This document shows, in pieces, positions 1 to 7,025 of a stretch of 10,150 nt of DNA. The notes below the pieces were generated by a model. The model was not told the DNA's origin. It did no database searches and saw only the letters and a list, made by a program, of their open reading frames with translations. Location of the stretch: positions 1-10,150 of the forward strand of contig PITI01000629.1 in the NCBI GenBank assembly GCA_004325065.1. Reading direction: 5' to 3'. A program made the translations under genes and the position numbers. Origin of the DNA: Hamiltosporidium magnivora (lineage: Eukaryota > Microsporidia > Dubosqiidae). Within the stretch, counting starts at the first letter, position 1. Every line of letters begins with the position of its first letter.

Positions 1-170
1 TTTACTTTTCTATAATATTACGTATTAGAATTTATACTTATGTGTACTAGATCTAAATCTTATATTTCATTTACTTTTCTATAATATTACGTATTAGAAT
101 TTATACTTATGTGTACTAGATCAAAATTTTTAATTTATTTACTTATTTTTTCTGCAATATTATAAAATAT
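1..170. repeat. 69-bp tandem repeat at left edge
   Basis: Two copies of a 53-bp block, at 1-53 and 70-122, are identical base for base and are separated by a 16-bp spacer, giving a 69-bp period. A third, clearly diverged copy starts at about 138 (TTTACTTATTTTTTCTGCAA), one base off the period. Because the first copy begins exactly at the window edge, the array probably continues to the left. The unit is AT-rich with no open reading frame. Function is unknown; a minisatellite or intergenic repeat family is the simplest reading. Confidence 0.85.
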
Positions 171-479
171 TAATTTAATTAAAATTATATCTTCGAATAT
201 ATTATTATAAACCTAATACTAAATTAAATAATTCTTTTTAAACACTTTCTTATAATTGAAACTCCTTACTAACCGTCTTCAGTAAATTACTTTTTAATTT
301 ATCCATCAAAATTCTTTATCTAAATACTTTTTATTAAATTTAAGATACCCACTTAAAATATTTCTATATAAAACATTTTGACATTTATTTTAAACACCTT
401 AACAATTCCTTTTAAAAAAACTTTTCCAAAAATTAATTCTTAAAAAACCGATTTTTAAATAAAAAAAATTAAAAAAAAT
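171..479 (+). other. G-poor 5' flank of RFA1
   Basis: This stretch holds no gene that can be supported. Its notable property is base asymmetry: by hand count positions 181-480 contain about 44 C and only 7 G on the coding strand of the downstream gene. The last 60 bases before the start are A-rich with runs of A. It presumably contains the RFA1 promoter, but no TATA-like box can be singled out in sequence this AT-rich. Confidence 0.5.
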
Positions 480-482
480 CCC
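480..482 (+). promoter_or_regulatory. CCC start-proximal motif of RFA1
   Basis: A CCC triplet lies six bases before the ATG at 489, in the context AATCCCATAAAAATG, at the end of an A-rich run. A CCC- or GGG-like motif just upstream of the initiation codon is a described microsporidian signal associated with very short 5' leaders. The other gene here has the equivalent motif, which supports both chosen starts. The assignment rests on position and on knowledge of the group. Confidence 0.55.
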
Positions 483-488
483 ATAAAA

Positions 489-2411
489 ATGAAACCAGAA
501 ATAGGAACAGTAGAAGCAATATTCAATAACCAAGAAGACCATCCATTATTTACCAAACCAATCCTTCAAGTAATAAACTTTGAAAAAGCAAAAAGAAGTG
601 GAGACGAAAAAAGTAGATACATTATAAGTCTATCAGACGGACAATACTCAATAAAAGGCATGATATCTTCCACTTGTGCCACCAATTTTGAAAACGATTC
701 CATCAAAAATTATTCGTTAGTTCAAATTAATAATTTCAAAATTAAATTCAAAGGAACAATTCCATTTATGTATATTTTAGAAATGGAACGTGTTGGTATG
801 TCAGCCGTTCGACTTGGAAATCCTATTTCCATACAAAGTAAAAGATTATCCAATGAACCATCTTCTTCCAATTTTGATGATAATATAAGACATGGTAATA
901 TTATACAAAATAAAAAAATTTCTAACGAACCATCCATGTCACCAAATTTTGATGAAAATGTAAAAGAATCACCTTCCACCTACCAAACCAATTCTTCTAA
1001 TCAAAATAATTCTTCTAATCCAACTAATTCTCCTAATCCAACTTCCTCCTATCTAAATAATAATTCTTCTAATCAAACTAATAATTCAAAAAATAATTCT
1101 TCTAATCAAACTTCCTCCTATCAAAACAATACAAATTCTTTAAAAAATAATAAAATTTCAAATTCCAAAGACGATTCAAGTGTACAAGCAACTCCAATTG
1201 CAGCTTTAAATCCTTATTCAGCTCGTTGGACGATCAAAGGAATTGTAACTGTAAAATCTGAAATCAAGCATTTTACAAGTCAAAGAGGAGAAGGAAAATT
1301 ATTTTCTTTCGAACTTCGAGACACCAGCGGTCAAATAAAAATTGTCTGTTTTTCAGATTCCGTAGATCTTTTTTATCCGTTAATTGTACAAAACAAGACA
1401 TTTGAAATTTCAAAAGGAACAATAAAAATGGCAAATTCACAATACACCTCATCAGATTATGAAATACACTTGGATAAAAACTCTTCTGTCCAATTATCTT
1501 TAGACATTCCACAACCACCACTCACATACAATTTTATTCCAATTTCTGAAATATCAGAACCAAACAAAATATTTGATGTAATCGGTATAATTAAAGAATC
1601 CTATCCACCATCAAAAATAACTACAAAATTTAATAAAGAAATGAAAAAAAAAGATATTTTTATTATTGATAAGACATCTACAATACGAGTAACTCTTTGG
1701 AATCGATTTGTTGAAGAAAATCTTGAAATAGGAAATATTATAGCACTTAAAGGTGTAAAGTCATCAGAATTTAACGGTATAAATTTATCTACAATTTCTA
1801 CTTCTTTAATATTTATAAATCCAGATTTAGAAGAATCTTTTTCTTTGAAAGGTTGGTATGATTTGTATGGAAAAGAAGTAAAAATAAAAAGAGAAGAAGA
1901 AAGAAAATTGATTTGTGAAGTTAAAGATTACGAATTAGAATATTCTTTAATTTGTGGTACAATAATGTTTATTAAAGAAGATTCTTTATGGTATAATTCT
2001 TGTATAGGAGACCAATGCAATAAAAAAGTTGTGTTGGAAGATAATGGAGGATATAGATGTGAGAAATGTAATAAAATTTATGATGATTGTAATGTCAGGT
2101 ATATGATAAGTGTACATGTAGGTGATTTTACTGGACAGTTGTGGCTTACTTTGTTTGATGAAGCAGCCACACGTATTTTTGGTATTTCTGCTAAAGATTT
2201 AAAGAATTTGGGAGATGAAAGTCCTACACATCTTCAAAATATTGTGAAAGGACTTTATTATAAAGAATTTTATTATAAAATTAAAAGAAAAGAAGAAATT
2301 TATAATAATGAGTCTCGTGTTAGATATAATGTTTTAAATACTGAGAATTTAGAATGTGGAAAGGAAATAAGAAAAATGCTTTCTATTATTGAGAGAAGCA
2401 TGGTTAAGTAG
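489..2411 (+). CDS. RFA1: Replication protein A large subunit (RPA70)
   Basis: Largest subunit of the heterotrimeric single-stranded-DNA-binding complex RPA, which coats ssDNA in replication, repair and recombination in the nucleus. The 640-residue product has the family's full domain order. RPA70N is at about residues 5-102, with KPILQVINF as in animal and yeast proteins. A low-complexity Asn/Ser linker spans about 105-233. DBD-A runs from 236 (PIAALNPYSARWTIKG, then RGEGKLFSFELRD). DBD-B is at about 344-445 (FDVIGIIK, VTLWNRF). DBD-C is at about 467-637, with a zinc ribbon of C505-x4-C510-x13-C524-x2-C527 and YRCEKC as in human RPA70. Length is close to the usual 600-620. The ATG at 489 puts the N-domain in register and follows a CCC motif. 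No intron or frameshift is seen. It is convergent with the karyopherin gene. The linker is the only unusual part. Family assignment is essentially certain. Confidence 0.97.
   Translation: MKPEIGTVEAIFNNQEDHPLFTKPILQVINFEKAKRSGDEKSRYIISLSDGQYSIKGMISSTCATNFENDSIKNYSLVQINNFKIKFKGTIPFMYILEMERVGMSAVRLGNPISIQSKRLSNEPSSSNFDDNIRHGNIIQNKKISNEPSMSPNFDENVKESPSTYQTNSSNQNNSSNPTNSPNPTSSYLNNNSSNQTNNSKNNSSNQTSSYQNNTNSLKNNKISNSKDDSSVQATPIAALNPYSARWTIKGIVTVKSEIKHFTSQRGEGKLFSFELRDTSGQIKIVCFSDSVDLFYPLIVQNKTFEISKGTIKMANSQYTSSDYEIHLDKNSSVQLSLDIPQPPLTYNFIPISEISEPNKIFDVIGIIKESYPPSKITTKFNKEMKKKDIFIIDKTSTIRVTLWNRFVEENLEIGNIIALKGVKSSEFNGINLSTISTSLIFINPDLEESFSLKGWYDLYGKEVKIKREEERKLICEVKDYELEYSLICGTIMFIKEDSLWYNSCIGDQCNKKVVLEDNGGYRCEKCNKIYDDCNVRYMISVHVGDFTGQLWLTLFDEAATRIFGISAKDLKNLGDESPTHLQNIVKGLYYKEFYYKIKRKEEIYNNESRVRYNVLNTENLECGKEIRKMLSIIERSMVK
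985..1130 (+). repeat. Asn/Ser linker minisatellite inside RFA1
   Basis: The stretch coding for the linker between RPA70N and DBD-A is an imperfect coding repeat. The core AATTCTTCTAATC (encoding NSSNQ or NSSNP) recurs about five times, and ACTTCCTCCTATC recurs at 1041 and 1110, 69 bases apart. The product reads as repeated NSSNQT-like units. Positions 961-1140 contain about 47 C and one G on the coding strand, far more skewed than the structured domains. RPA70 linkers are flexible and poorly conserved, so length variation here should be tolerated. Confidence 0.8.
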
Positions 2412-2421
2412 AGATAGTTAA

Positions 2422-2462
2422 GGGTAAGTAGGGGGTAGTAGGGTAAGTAGGGGGTAGTAGGG
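2422..2462 (+). promoter_or_regulatory. G-quadruplex motif just after RFA1 stop
   Basis: Starting 11 bases after the stop codon are five runs of three to five G separated by loops of 6, 5, 6 and 5 bases (TAAGTA and TAGTA alternating). This satisfies the standard four-run G-quadruplex pattern. It arises from a 19-bp tandem duplication, 2422-2440 and 2441-2459, with a third partial copy after it. The G-rich strand is the coding strand, so it would also be present in the RFA1 3' untranslated RNA if transcription extends through it. Folding is inferred, not shown. Confidence 0.65.
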
Positions 2463-2490
2463 TAAGGATAAGTGTTAGTAGGTTATAGGT

Positions 2491-2532
2491 ATTAAAGTAG
2501 AGATATTAAAGTAGAGATATTAAAGTAGAGAT
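2491..2532 (+). repeat. 14-bp x3 tandem repeat
   Basis: ATTAAAGTAGAGAT is repeated three times head to tail without a mismatch, within the C-poor 3' flank of RFA1. It is non-coding, in line with the other short tandem expansions in this spacer, including a 7-bp AAATTAT repeat at about 2698-2724. Confidence 0.85.
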
Positions 2533-2599
2533 ACTTAGGTGGAGGTAGTAGACTAAGGATATTAAGGGTAAGTATATTAGGATAAGGGTTGAGTATTTT

Positions 2600-2605
2600 A
2601 ATAAA
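2600..2605 (+). terminator. Candidate polyadenylation signal of RFA1
   Basis: AATAAA about 190 bases after the RFA1 stop is the first canonical match downstream on this strand. The intervening stretch is G-rich and contains no other match. In sequence this AT-rich a hexamer match is weak evidence, and microsporidian 3' ends are usually closer to the stop. Confidence 0.3.
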
Positions 2606-2774
2606 AATATTTTATTTAATTTTTAAAATAAATTCAGGGTTAAAATATTTTTTAAGTTAAAAAAGTTGAGTAAAAATTAAAAATTAAAATTAAATTAAAA
2701 ATTATAAATTATAAATTATAAATTAGTTAGGAGCTAAGAGAAGTACAGGAGAATAAAAAAAACAAAGAAGTAAA

Positions 2775-3180
2775 AAAAAAATAATAATAAAATAAAGAAA
2801 TAATAAATACAAAATAAAAACTAAACTAAACTAAACTAAACTAAACTAAACTAAACTAAACTAAACTAAACTAAACTAAACTAAACTAAACTAAACTAAA
2901 CTAAACTAAAATAAAAGTAACTAAAATAAACTAAACTAAACTAAACTAAAATAATAATAAAATAAAATACAAACTAAAATAAAATAAAATAAACTAAACT
3001 AAACTAAAATAATAATAAAATAAAAGTAACTAAACTAAACTAAACTAAAATACAAAATAATAATAAAATAAAAGTAACTAAAATAAACTAAAATAAAATA
3101 AAATAAAATAAAATACAAACTAAAATAAACTAAACCAAACTAAAATAAACTAAAATAAAATAATAATAAAGAATTTAAAT
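2775..3180. repeat. (CTAAA)n mosaic simple-repeat array
   Basis: Eighteen perfect CTAAA units fill 2821-2910. The remainder is a mosaic of CTAAA, ATAAA, AAAGTAA and TAATAATAAAATAAAA blocks, the last group recurring at about 2951, 3009, 3057 and 3161. That is higher-order structure consistent with repeated slippage and segmental duplication. The top strand is nearly free of G: 44 C and 7 G by hand count over 2761-3180. On the other strand it reads TTTAG. It fills the rest of the convergent spacer and abuts the karyopherin stop codon. It contains no open reading frame. Confidence 0.9.
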
Positions 3181-3186
3181 TTTATT
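3181..3186 (-). terminator. AATAAA overlapping karyopherin stop codon
   Basis: On the minus strand the gene ends GAAAAGTAATAAAATT, so AATAAA begins inside the TAA stop (3185-3187). Polyadenylation signals placed at or over the stop codon are known in gene-dense microsporidian genomes. Actual use needs transcript ends. Confidence 0.4.
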
Positions 3187-5815
3187 ACTTTTCCCATAAT
3201 CTTTCGTATATTTTTCTTTTATCTTCTTCACTCATAATACCCATAACTTCCCATCCAAAGCACTCCTTATTAACACTTCCCAACACTCTTCTTAAATATT
3301 CTTTAACATCAAAAGAATCTAAAGGTGACTCAAAAGTATAATCCTCTTCAAGTACATCTTGATAACAATCCTCACTACAACTTTCTTCATATTCTTCTTC
3401 TTCTTCATTTTCTTCATATTCTTTAATTTCAGATTTATTTTCTATTGTTTTAGTAATTTCATTAATATTTCTAAGTAATAATTCTTTAATATCTGTACTT
3501 CTAAAAATATTATTTTTCATATTTAAAATTTCTCCTAAAAACATACAAATTACTTTTTTGTCGTGTAATCTGTTCATTCTATCTTCATTTTCTTTTAAAT
3601 CAATTAAAAATTTATTTAAAAAGTTTTTTTCATTTAAAACTTGAATTACAACTTCTTTTTCTAAAATAAAACATTCCATTACAATTAATAAGAAATATAA
3701 CAAAGAACTTCCTTCTCTTTCAAAACTTTCATATTTTTCTAAAATTAATTCTAAAATTCCTTTTATATTGTCTTTGACACAGGAACCTAGATTTAAAAGA
3801 ATGCTTTCTATAACTTTACAGCCTGCTGTATAATCATCATCAAAAAAATATTCGTCTCCTTTAATCCAAACACTGATATAATTTAAAATTGGATTTACAA
3901 ATGGTAAAGAATTATTTCCTCCGTAAGAAATAAAATTGTCAAAAAATGCTGACAATTCATCTACAACTCCTGAGAAATCTCCACCTTCTAAAATAAATCT
4001 GAGAATTTCATACATCTCTTTGTCTAATACTTTTACTCCAAACATGTAACTAACTATTACATCTAAAACTTCTGAGTAACATTCTGTTATATTTTCTTTT
4101 AAAATATTTATTAAACATAAAAATGATCTTTCAAACATATTTCTAAGAATTTCTTTGTTTCTTACGCTGTCCATCAGTCCTGAAATATTTCTGAGGTATC
4201 CACACATTTTTTCTATGTTTTTGGATTTTATATCCATACAGTCTACCATCATAGAGACTAGACTGGGAGCAAATGAGCTTACTTCTTCTCCGTATGTTTT
4301 AATTACGCTTTCCATTACATCGTTGAGAGCTTCTAAGTCGTAGGTTTTGGTTGTGTTGAGTAGAAGTGGAACAAAATAAGAAATTAAACTTTTTAGGCGA
4401 GTTTGGTCAGAATATGTAAAAAAGAAGGGAAGAGTGAGTAGAGCATCGACTTTTAAGATTTCATTTTCTCCACCAGAAAAAGCAACAATTTTTTCAAGGA
4501 GGTGAGCAACAAAATTTGTTCCAACTTTTTCTTCAACAATTTTTGCTTCAAAAAATTGTAAAATATAACAAACCTGTGACTGTAAAAATAAAAATTCTGA
4601 ATTTATTTCTGGAATAACAAATTTTATAAGAAAATCTGAATCATTTAAACAAGAAAGAAATTCCATTGCGCCGTATTTATTACAGGCTGTGGTAAATGAA
4701 TTTGTAGGAATTGAAAGAGATTTTTCTACGAATTGAAGAATTTGTTGTTTGGTTTCTTTGTCTTTGTTATATTCGTTGAGAAGTAACATTACGTTGTTTC
4801 TTAGATCGTTGTTGTAGTAATTGTATTTCTCTCTTAAATAGGAATCAGGATAAAATTCAAATTTTTCTTTGTCTTTGAAAACCAAATTTGGAAAAATAAA
4901 TTTTTCAATTAAAAATATTTTTTGTGGTAATTCTGTTTTGCGAGATATTAAAACGAAAAAATCACCGGCAAATTGATGTGTCTTTGGTAGGTCTTGTTTC
5001 TGTATTACTATTAGAAATGTGTTGGTTGGTAAATTTTGTCGAATAAATGAATTGTTTTCTTTTTTTTTAAGAAAATTTTTTTGACTTTTTGAAACTGCTT
5101 TGTAGAGAAAATGTGCGCACCATTTTCTGGTTTTTAAAAAGTTTGTATTTGTGTCGTTGTATCCGTTGGTCGAGGAAAGAAGTGTGTGGCATAAATCGTA
5201 GACTCGAAGATAATATTCTTCAAAAAAACGAGGCATTTTGTAATAATCAGTAGCTTGACAAAATAATTTTATAGTTAAATAAGTAATCAAATAATCTGAA
5301 GTATTGGGAAGAGAAATGAGAATAGAACCTGTGGTGTCAAATAGTGTGTTGAGAGTGACAGAAGAAGAATCAAATTTGGATTTTGCTTGTTTTAAAATGA
5401 ACAGATGAATGTAAAGAGAGACTGTTTGTGTAGAAGGTGACGAAATAAATGTTGCAGCGTGTGTAGCAATTTTTTGTAAAAAAGGTTCACAACAGTTCTG
5501 TATTATGTGTTGAAGTACAGAAATATAGACACTGCAAAGAGATGGATCACTTATGTTGATGAATACTGCATTTAAAAGTTGATCTTGTTCTTCCGGACTG
5601 AAGGATGCAAATTCATGCGAAATACTATTTTTGAAATAAAGAGCAGCAATTCGTTTTACTGATTGGTCTGTGTCTTGCATAAAAGAAGTCGGTAAATGTA
5701 AAATAAATGCATGATTTTTTTGAAGAGAAAGTAAACGATCAGAAGCAGTTGTTCTTTTTGTATTGTCTGGTGATAAAGTGTCTAGGAAGACAGATCTAAG
5801 AGAAGAAGTATCCAT
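3185..5815 (-). CDS. Importin-beta family karyopherin (Nmd5/Sxm1/importin-7-like)
   Basis: A nuclear transport receptor of the importin-beta superfamily, expected to carry cargo through nuclear pores under Ran-GTP control. The 876-residue product is leucine-rich, with helical-repeat texture throughout, as HEAT-repeat solenoids have. Residues about 17-75 look like the importin-beta N-terminal domain (RTTASDRLLSLQKN, then VKRIAALYFKNSI, matching the family's A-x-x-LKN pattern). Near the C-terminus a run of Glu at about 795-815 is followed by TFESPLDSFDVKEYL (about 827-841), which resembles the acidic stretch and TPLD segment of Nmd5, Sxm1 and importin-7/8. Those proteins are about 1040 residues, so this one is shortened, as microsporidian proteins often are. 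The ATG at 5815 follows a run of five C and begins the N-terminal domain naturally. No intron is seen. Superfamily membership is secure; the Nmd5/Sxm1 subgroup is an inference from the tail. Confidence 0.88.
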   Translation of the reverse strand: MDTSSLRSVFLDTLSPDNTKRTTASDRLLSLQKNHAFILHLPTSFMQDTDQSVKRIAALYFKNSISHEFASFSPEEQDQLLNAVFINISDPSLCSVYISVLQHIIQNCCEPFLQKIATHAATFISSPSTQTVSLYIHLFILKQAKSKFDSSSVTLNTLFDTTGSILISLPNTSDYLITYLTIKLFCQATDYYKMPRFFEEYYLRVYDLCHTLLSSTNGYNDTNTNFLKTRKWCAHFLYKAVSKSQKNFLKKKENNSFIRQNLPTNTFLIVIQKQDLPKTHQFAGDFFVLISRKTELPQKIFLIEKFIFPNLVFKDKEKFEFYPDSYLREKYNYYNNDLRNNVMLLLNEYNKDKETKQQILQFVEKSLSIPTNSFTTACNKYGAMEFLSCLNDSDFLIKFVIPEINSEFLFLQSQVCYILQFFEAKIVEEKVGTNFVAHLLEKIVAFSGGENEILKVDALLTLPFFFTYSDQTRLKSLISYFVPLLLNTTKTYDLEALNDVMESVIKTYGEEVSSFAPSLVSMMVDCMDIKSKNIEKMCGYLRNISGLMDSVRNKEILRNMFERSFLCLINILKENITECYSEVLDVIVSYMFGVKVLDKEMYEILRFILEGGDFSGVVDELSAFFDNFISYGGNNSLPFVNPILNYISVWIKGDEYFFDDDYTAGCKVIESILLNLGSCVKDNIKGILELILEKYESFEREGSSLLYFLLIVMECFILEKEVVIQVLNEKNFLNKFLIDLKENEDRMNRLHDKKVICMFLGEILNMKNNIFRSTDIKELLLRNINEITKTIENKSEIKEYEENEEEEEYEESCSEDCYQDVLEEDYTFESPLDSFDVKEYLRRVLGSVNKECFGWEVMGIMSEEDKRKIYERLWEK

Positions 5816-5817
5816 GA

Positions 5818-5822
5818 GGGGG
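5818..5822 (-). promoter_or_regulatory. CCC start-proximal motif of karyopherin gene
   Basis: Read on the minus strand, five consecutive C followed by TC precede the ATG at 5815. It is preceded by a mixed A/T run. It is the counterpart of the CCC motif before RFA1, in a region otherwise rich in A/T, and supports the chosen start. Equivalence to the microsporidian CCC motif is inferred from position. Confidence 0.6.
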
Positions 5823-5859
5823 TTAAGAAAAAAATATTGAAAATTAGCAGAATTTAAAG

Positions 5860-6060
5860 AGGAAGGGTAATAATAGAAAGAATGGGTAATTTAAAATAGA
5901 AAAATAATAACAATGAAATTATAGAGAAGAAGGGGAAGTTTATAATTGAAAGAGTGGGAATAAAAAAGCCAATGAAAATTATAGACAAGACTGGTAAGTT
6001 TTTAGTAGAATGGGTGGAATTTAAACAAGAAAGAACAATGAAATTATAGAGAAGAAGGAA
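5860..6060. repeat. ~60-bp imperfect repeats upstream of karyopherin
   Basis: The block CAATGAAATTATAGAGAAGA starts at 5911, recurs with two differences at 5970 and recurs again at 6036, giving spacings of 59 and 66 bases. Between copies there is a second shared block with the pattern GTAGAATGGGTGGAATTTAAA or a near variant; a copy of it also precedes 5911, at about 5870-5898. This makes roughly three and a half decayed tandem units directly upstream of the karyopherin start. Positions 5816-6120 contain about 71 G and 10 C on the top strand. Repeat origin is clear; a promoter role is only possible. Confidence 0.65.
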
Positions 6061-6845
6061 AATAGACGGTATAAGTTTGATTATGGAAAGAAATAACTAT
6101 GGAATAAAAAAAGAAGAATAAATAAAATATTTTTGCGTGTTTTTAATAACGGAAAGAATATTAAACGATTGGATAATCAGAATAACGAAATACGGATTAT
6201 AAAATTTACGAGACTAAAAATTTGTTTAAGTACTAAATAATTTTACTTTACTTTTTCAAGTGATAAAACAAAGAGAGCAATGTGAGAAATGAGATAATGT
6301 AATTTATTTCTTTGTTAGTTTTTTTTATGATCCATCTTTATAGTGAAACAAGAATGTTTAATTGCGCTTTTGTAAAAAAATATTTGATTTAAACCCCTGG
6401 TTTTTTTTGGTACAAACTAATGTTCTAGATTCTAAAGATGTAAAGAGCATTTTTGCCTTTTGAAACAGAACTTGGGGGAGGCTTACATAATATTGAATGT
6501 GAAGTGAATATATTCTTCTGTAACACATAATTTGATTTTTAAAAAGCAAAGAAATATCAACTCGAAGGGCAGCAATCCTAAAGGTAGAAAAGCAATTAAC
6601 TCAATTTTCACAAATAAAAAGTTTTTTAAAGGTAAAATATAGATTAGAAGAAGAATTTAGAGGAAGCTCAACTTGCGAAATTATATAACGAAATAAAAAA
6701 AACAAAAACTTAACACAAAGTATGCAATACAATAAAAACGAGTTTTTAAGTGTTAATTATCTTTCTAGATAGTTAAAGGAAGGGAATATTAGGCCACTAG
6801 ATGTAGCAGCTGTATGCTGAAATTCAATATAGAAATAATTTTTGA
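6061..6845. other. Gene-free AT-rich stretch
   Basis: No convincing gene, RNA gene or repeat is visible. Reading frames on both strands are broken every few tens of codons. A 63-codon ATG-initiated minus-strand frame at 6358-6549 has no recognisable motif and is not called. The G excess of the karyopherin flank fades beyond about 6120. This may be the upstream part of the retroelement remnant that follows, but nothing in it shows that. Confidence 0.5.
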
Positions 6846-7025
6846 GAACATAAGGTAAGTCTCAATGATGCAAAGCGTCTGGTAAAGCATGAAGCACTTA
6901 GAGGTCGATGTGAAATTTTTTTCTGGTATGACTAAATTGAACGCTATAATGGACAAGTTTCATACCTAAAATTGGATTTCCACAATTTATATATGCTCAC
7001 ATCTAAACACGAATTGGAAGTCATT
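6846..7025 (+). pseudogene. Unidentified decayed reading frame before RT remnant
   Basis: A 60-codon stretch in one frame, interrupted by a single TAA at 6933, has protein-like composition (for example RLVKHEALRGRCEIFFWYD, then IERYNGQVSYLKLDF). It lies directly upstream of the reverse transcriptase remnant on the same strand, where Ty3/gypsy elements encode protease and linker sequence. I do not recognise a domain in it, and no protease active-site motif is visible. It could be chance, or part of the same element. Confidence 0.3.

Noticed and set aside
722..1521. Minus-strand open frames at 722-979 and 1273-1521
   Set aside because: They lie inside RFA1, opposite conserved domains, with no motif of their own; they are antisense shadows.
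2821..2910. Telomere repeat candidate (CTAAA / TTTAG)
   Set aside because: It is interstitial between two genes, breaks into a mosaic of other A-rich blocks, and lacks the GG expected of TTAGG or TTTAGGG telomeres.
2821..3180. CRISPR-like array
   Set aside because: Units are five bases with no spacers and the genes around it are eukaryotic.
4155..4343. Plus-strand open frame of 62 codons
   Set aside because: Antisense to the karyopherin coding sequence and without recognisable features.
6358..6549. Minus-strand frame of 63 codons beginning with ATG
   Set aside because: No family resemblance, no CCC motif before its ATG, and it sits in decayed sequence where open runs of this size occur by chance.
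6846..6990. Resemblance of LRGRCEIFFWYD to the Mu/IS-type transposase C-terminal domain
   Set aside because: Only a few residues agree and no integrase core precedes it; position before a reverse transcriptase favours a retroelement origin if any.
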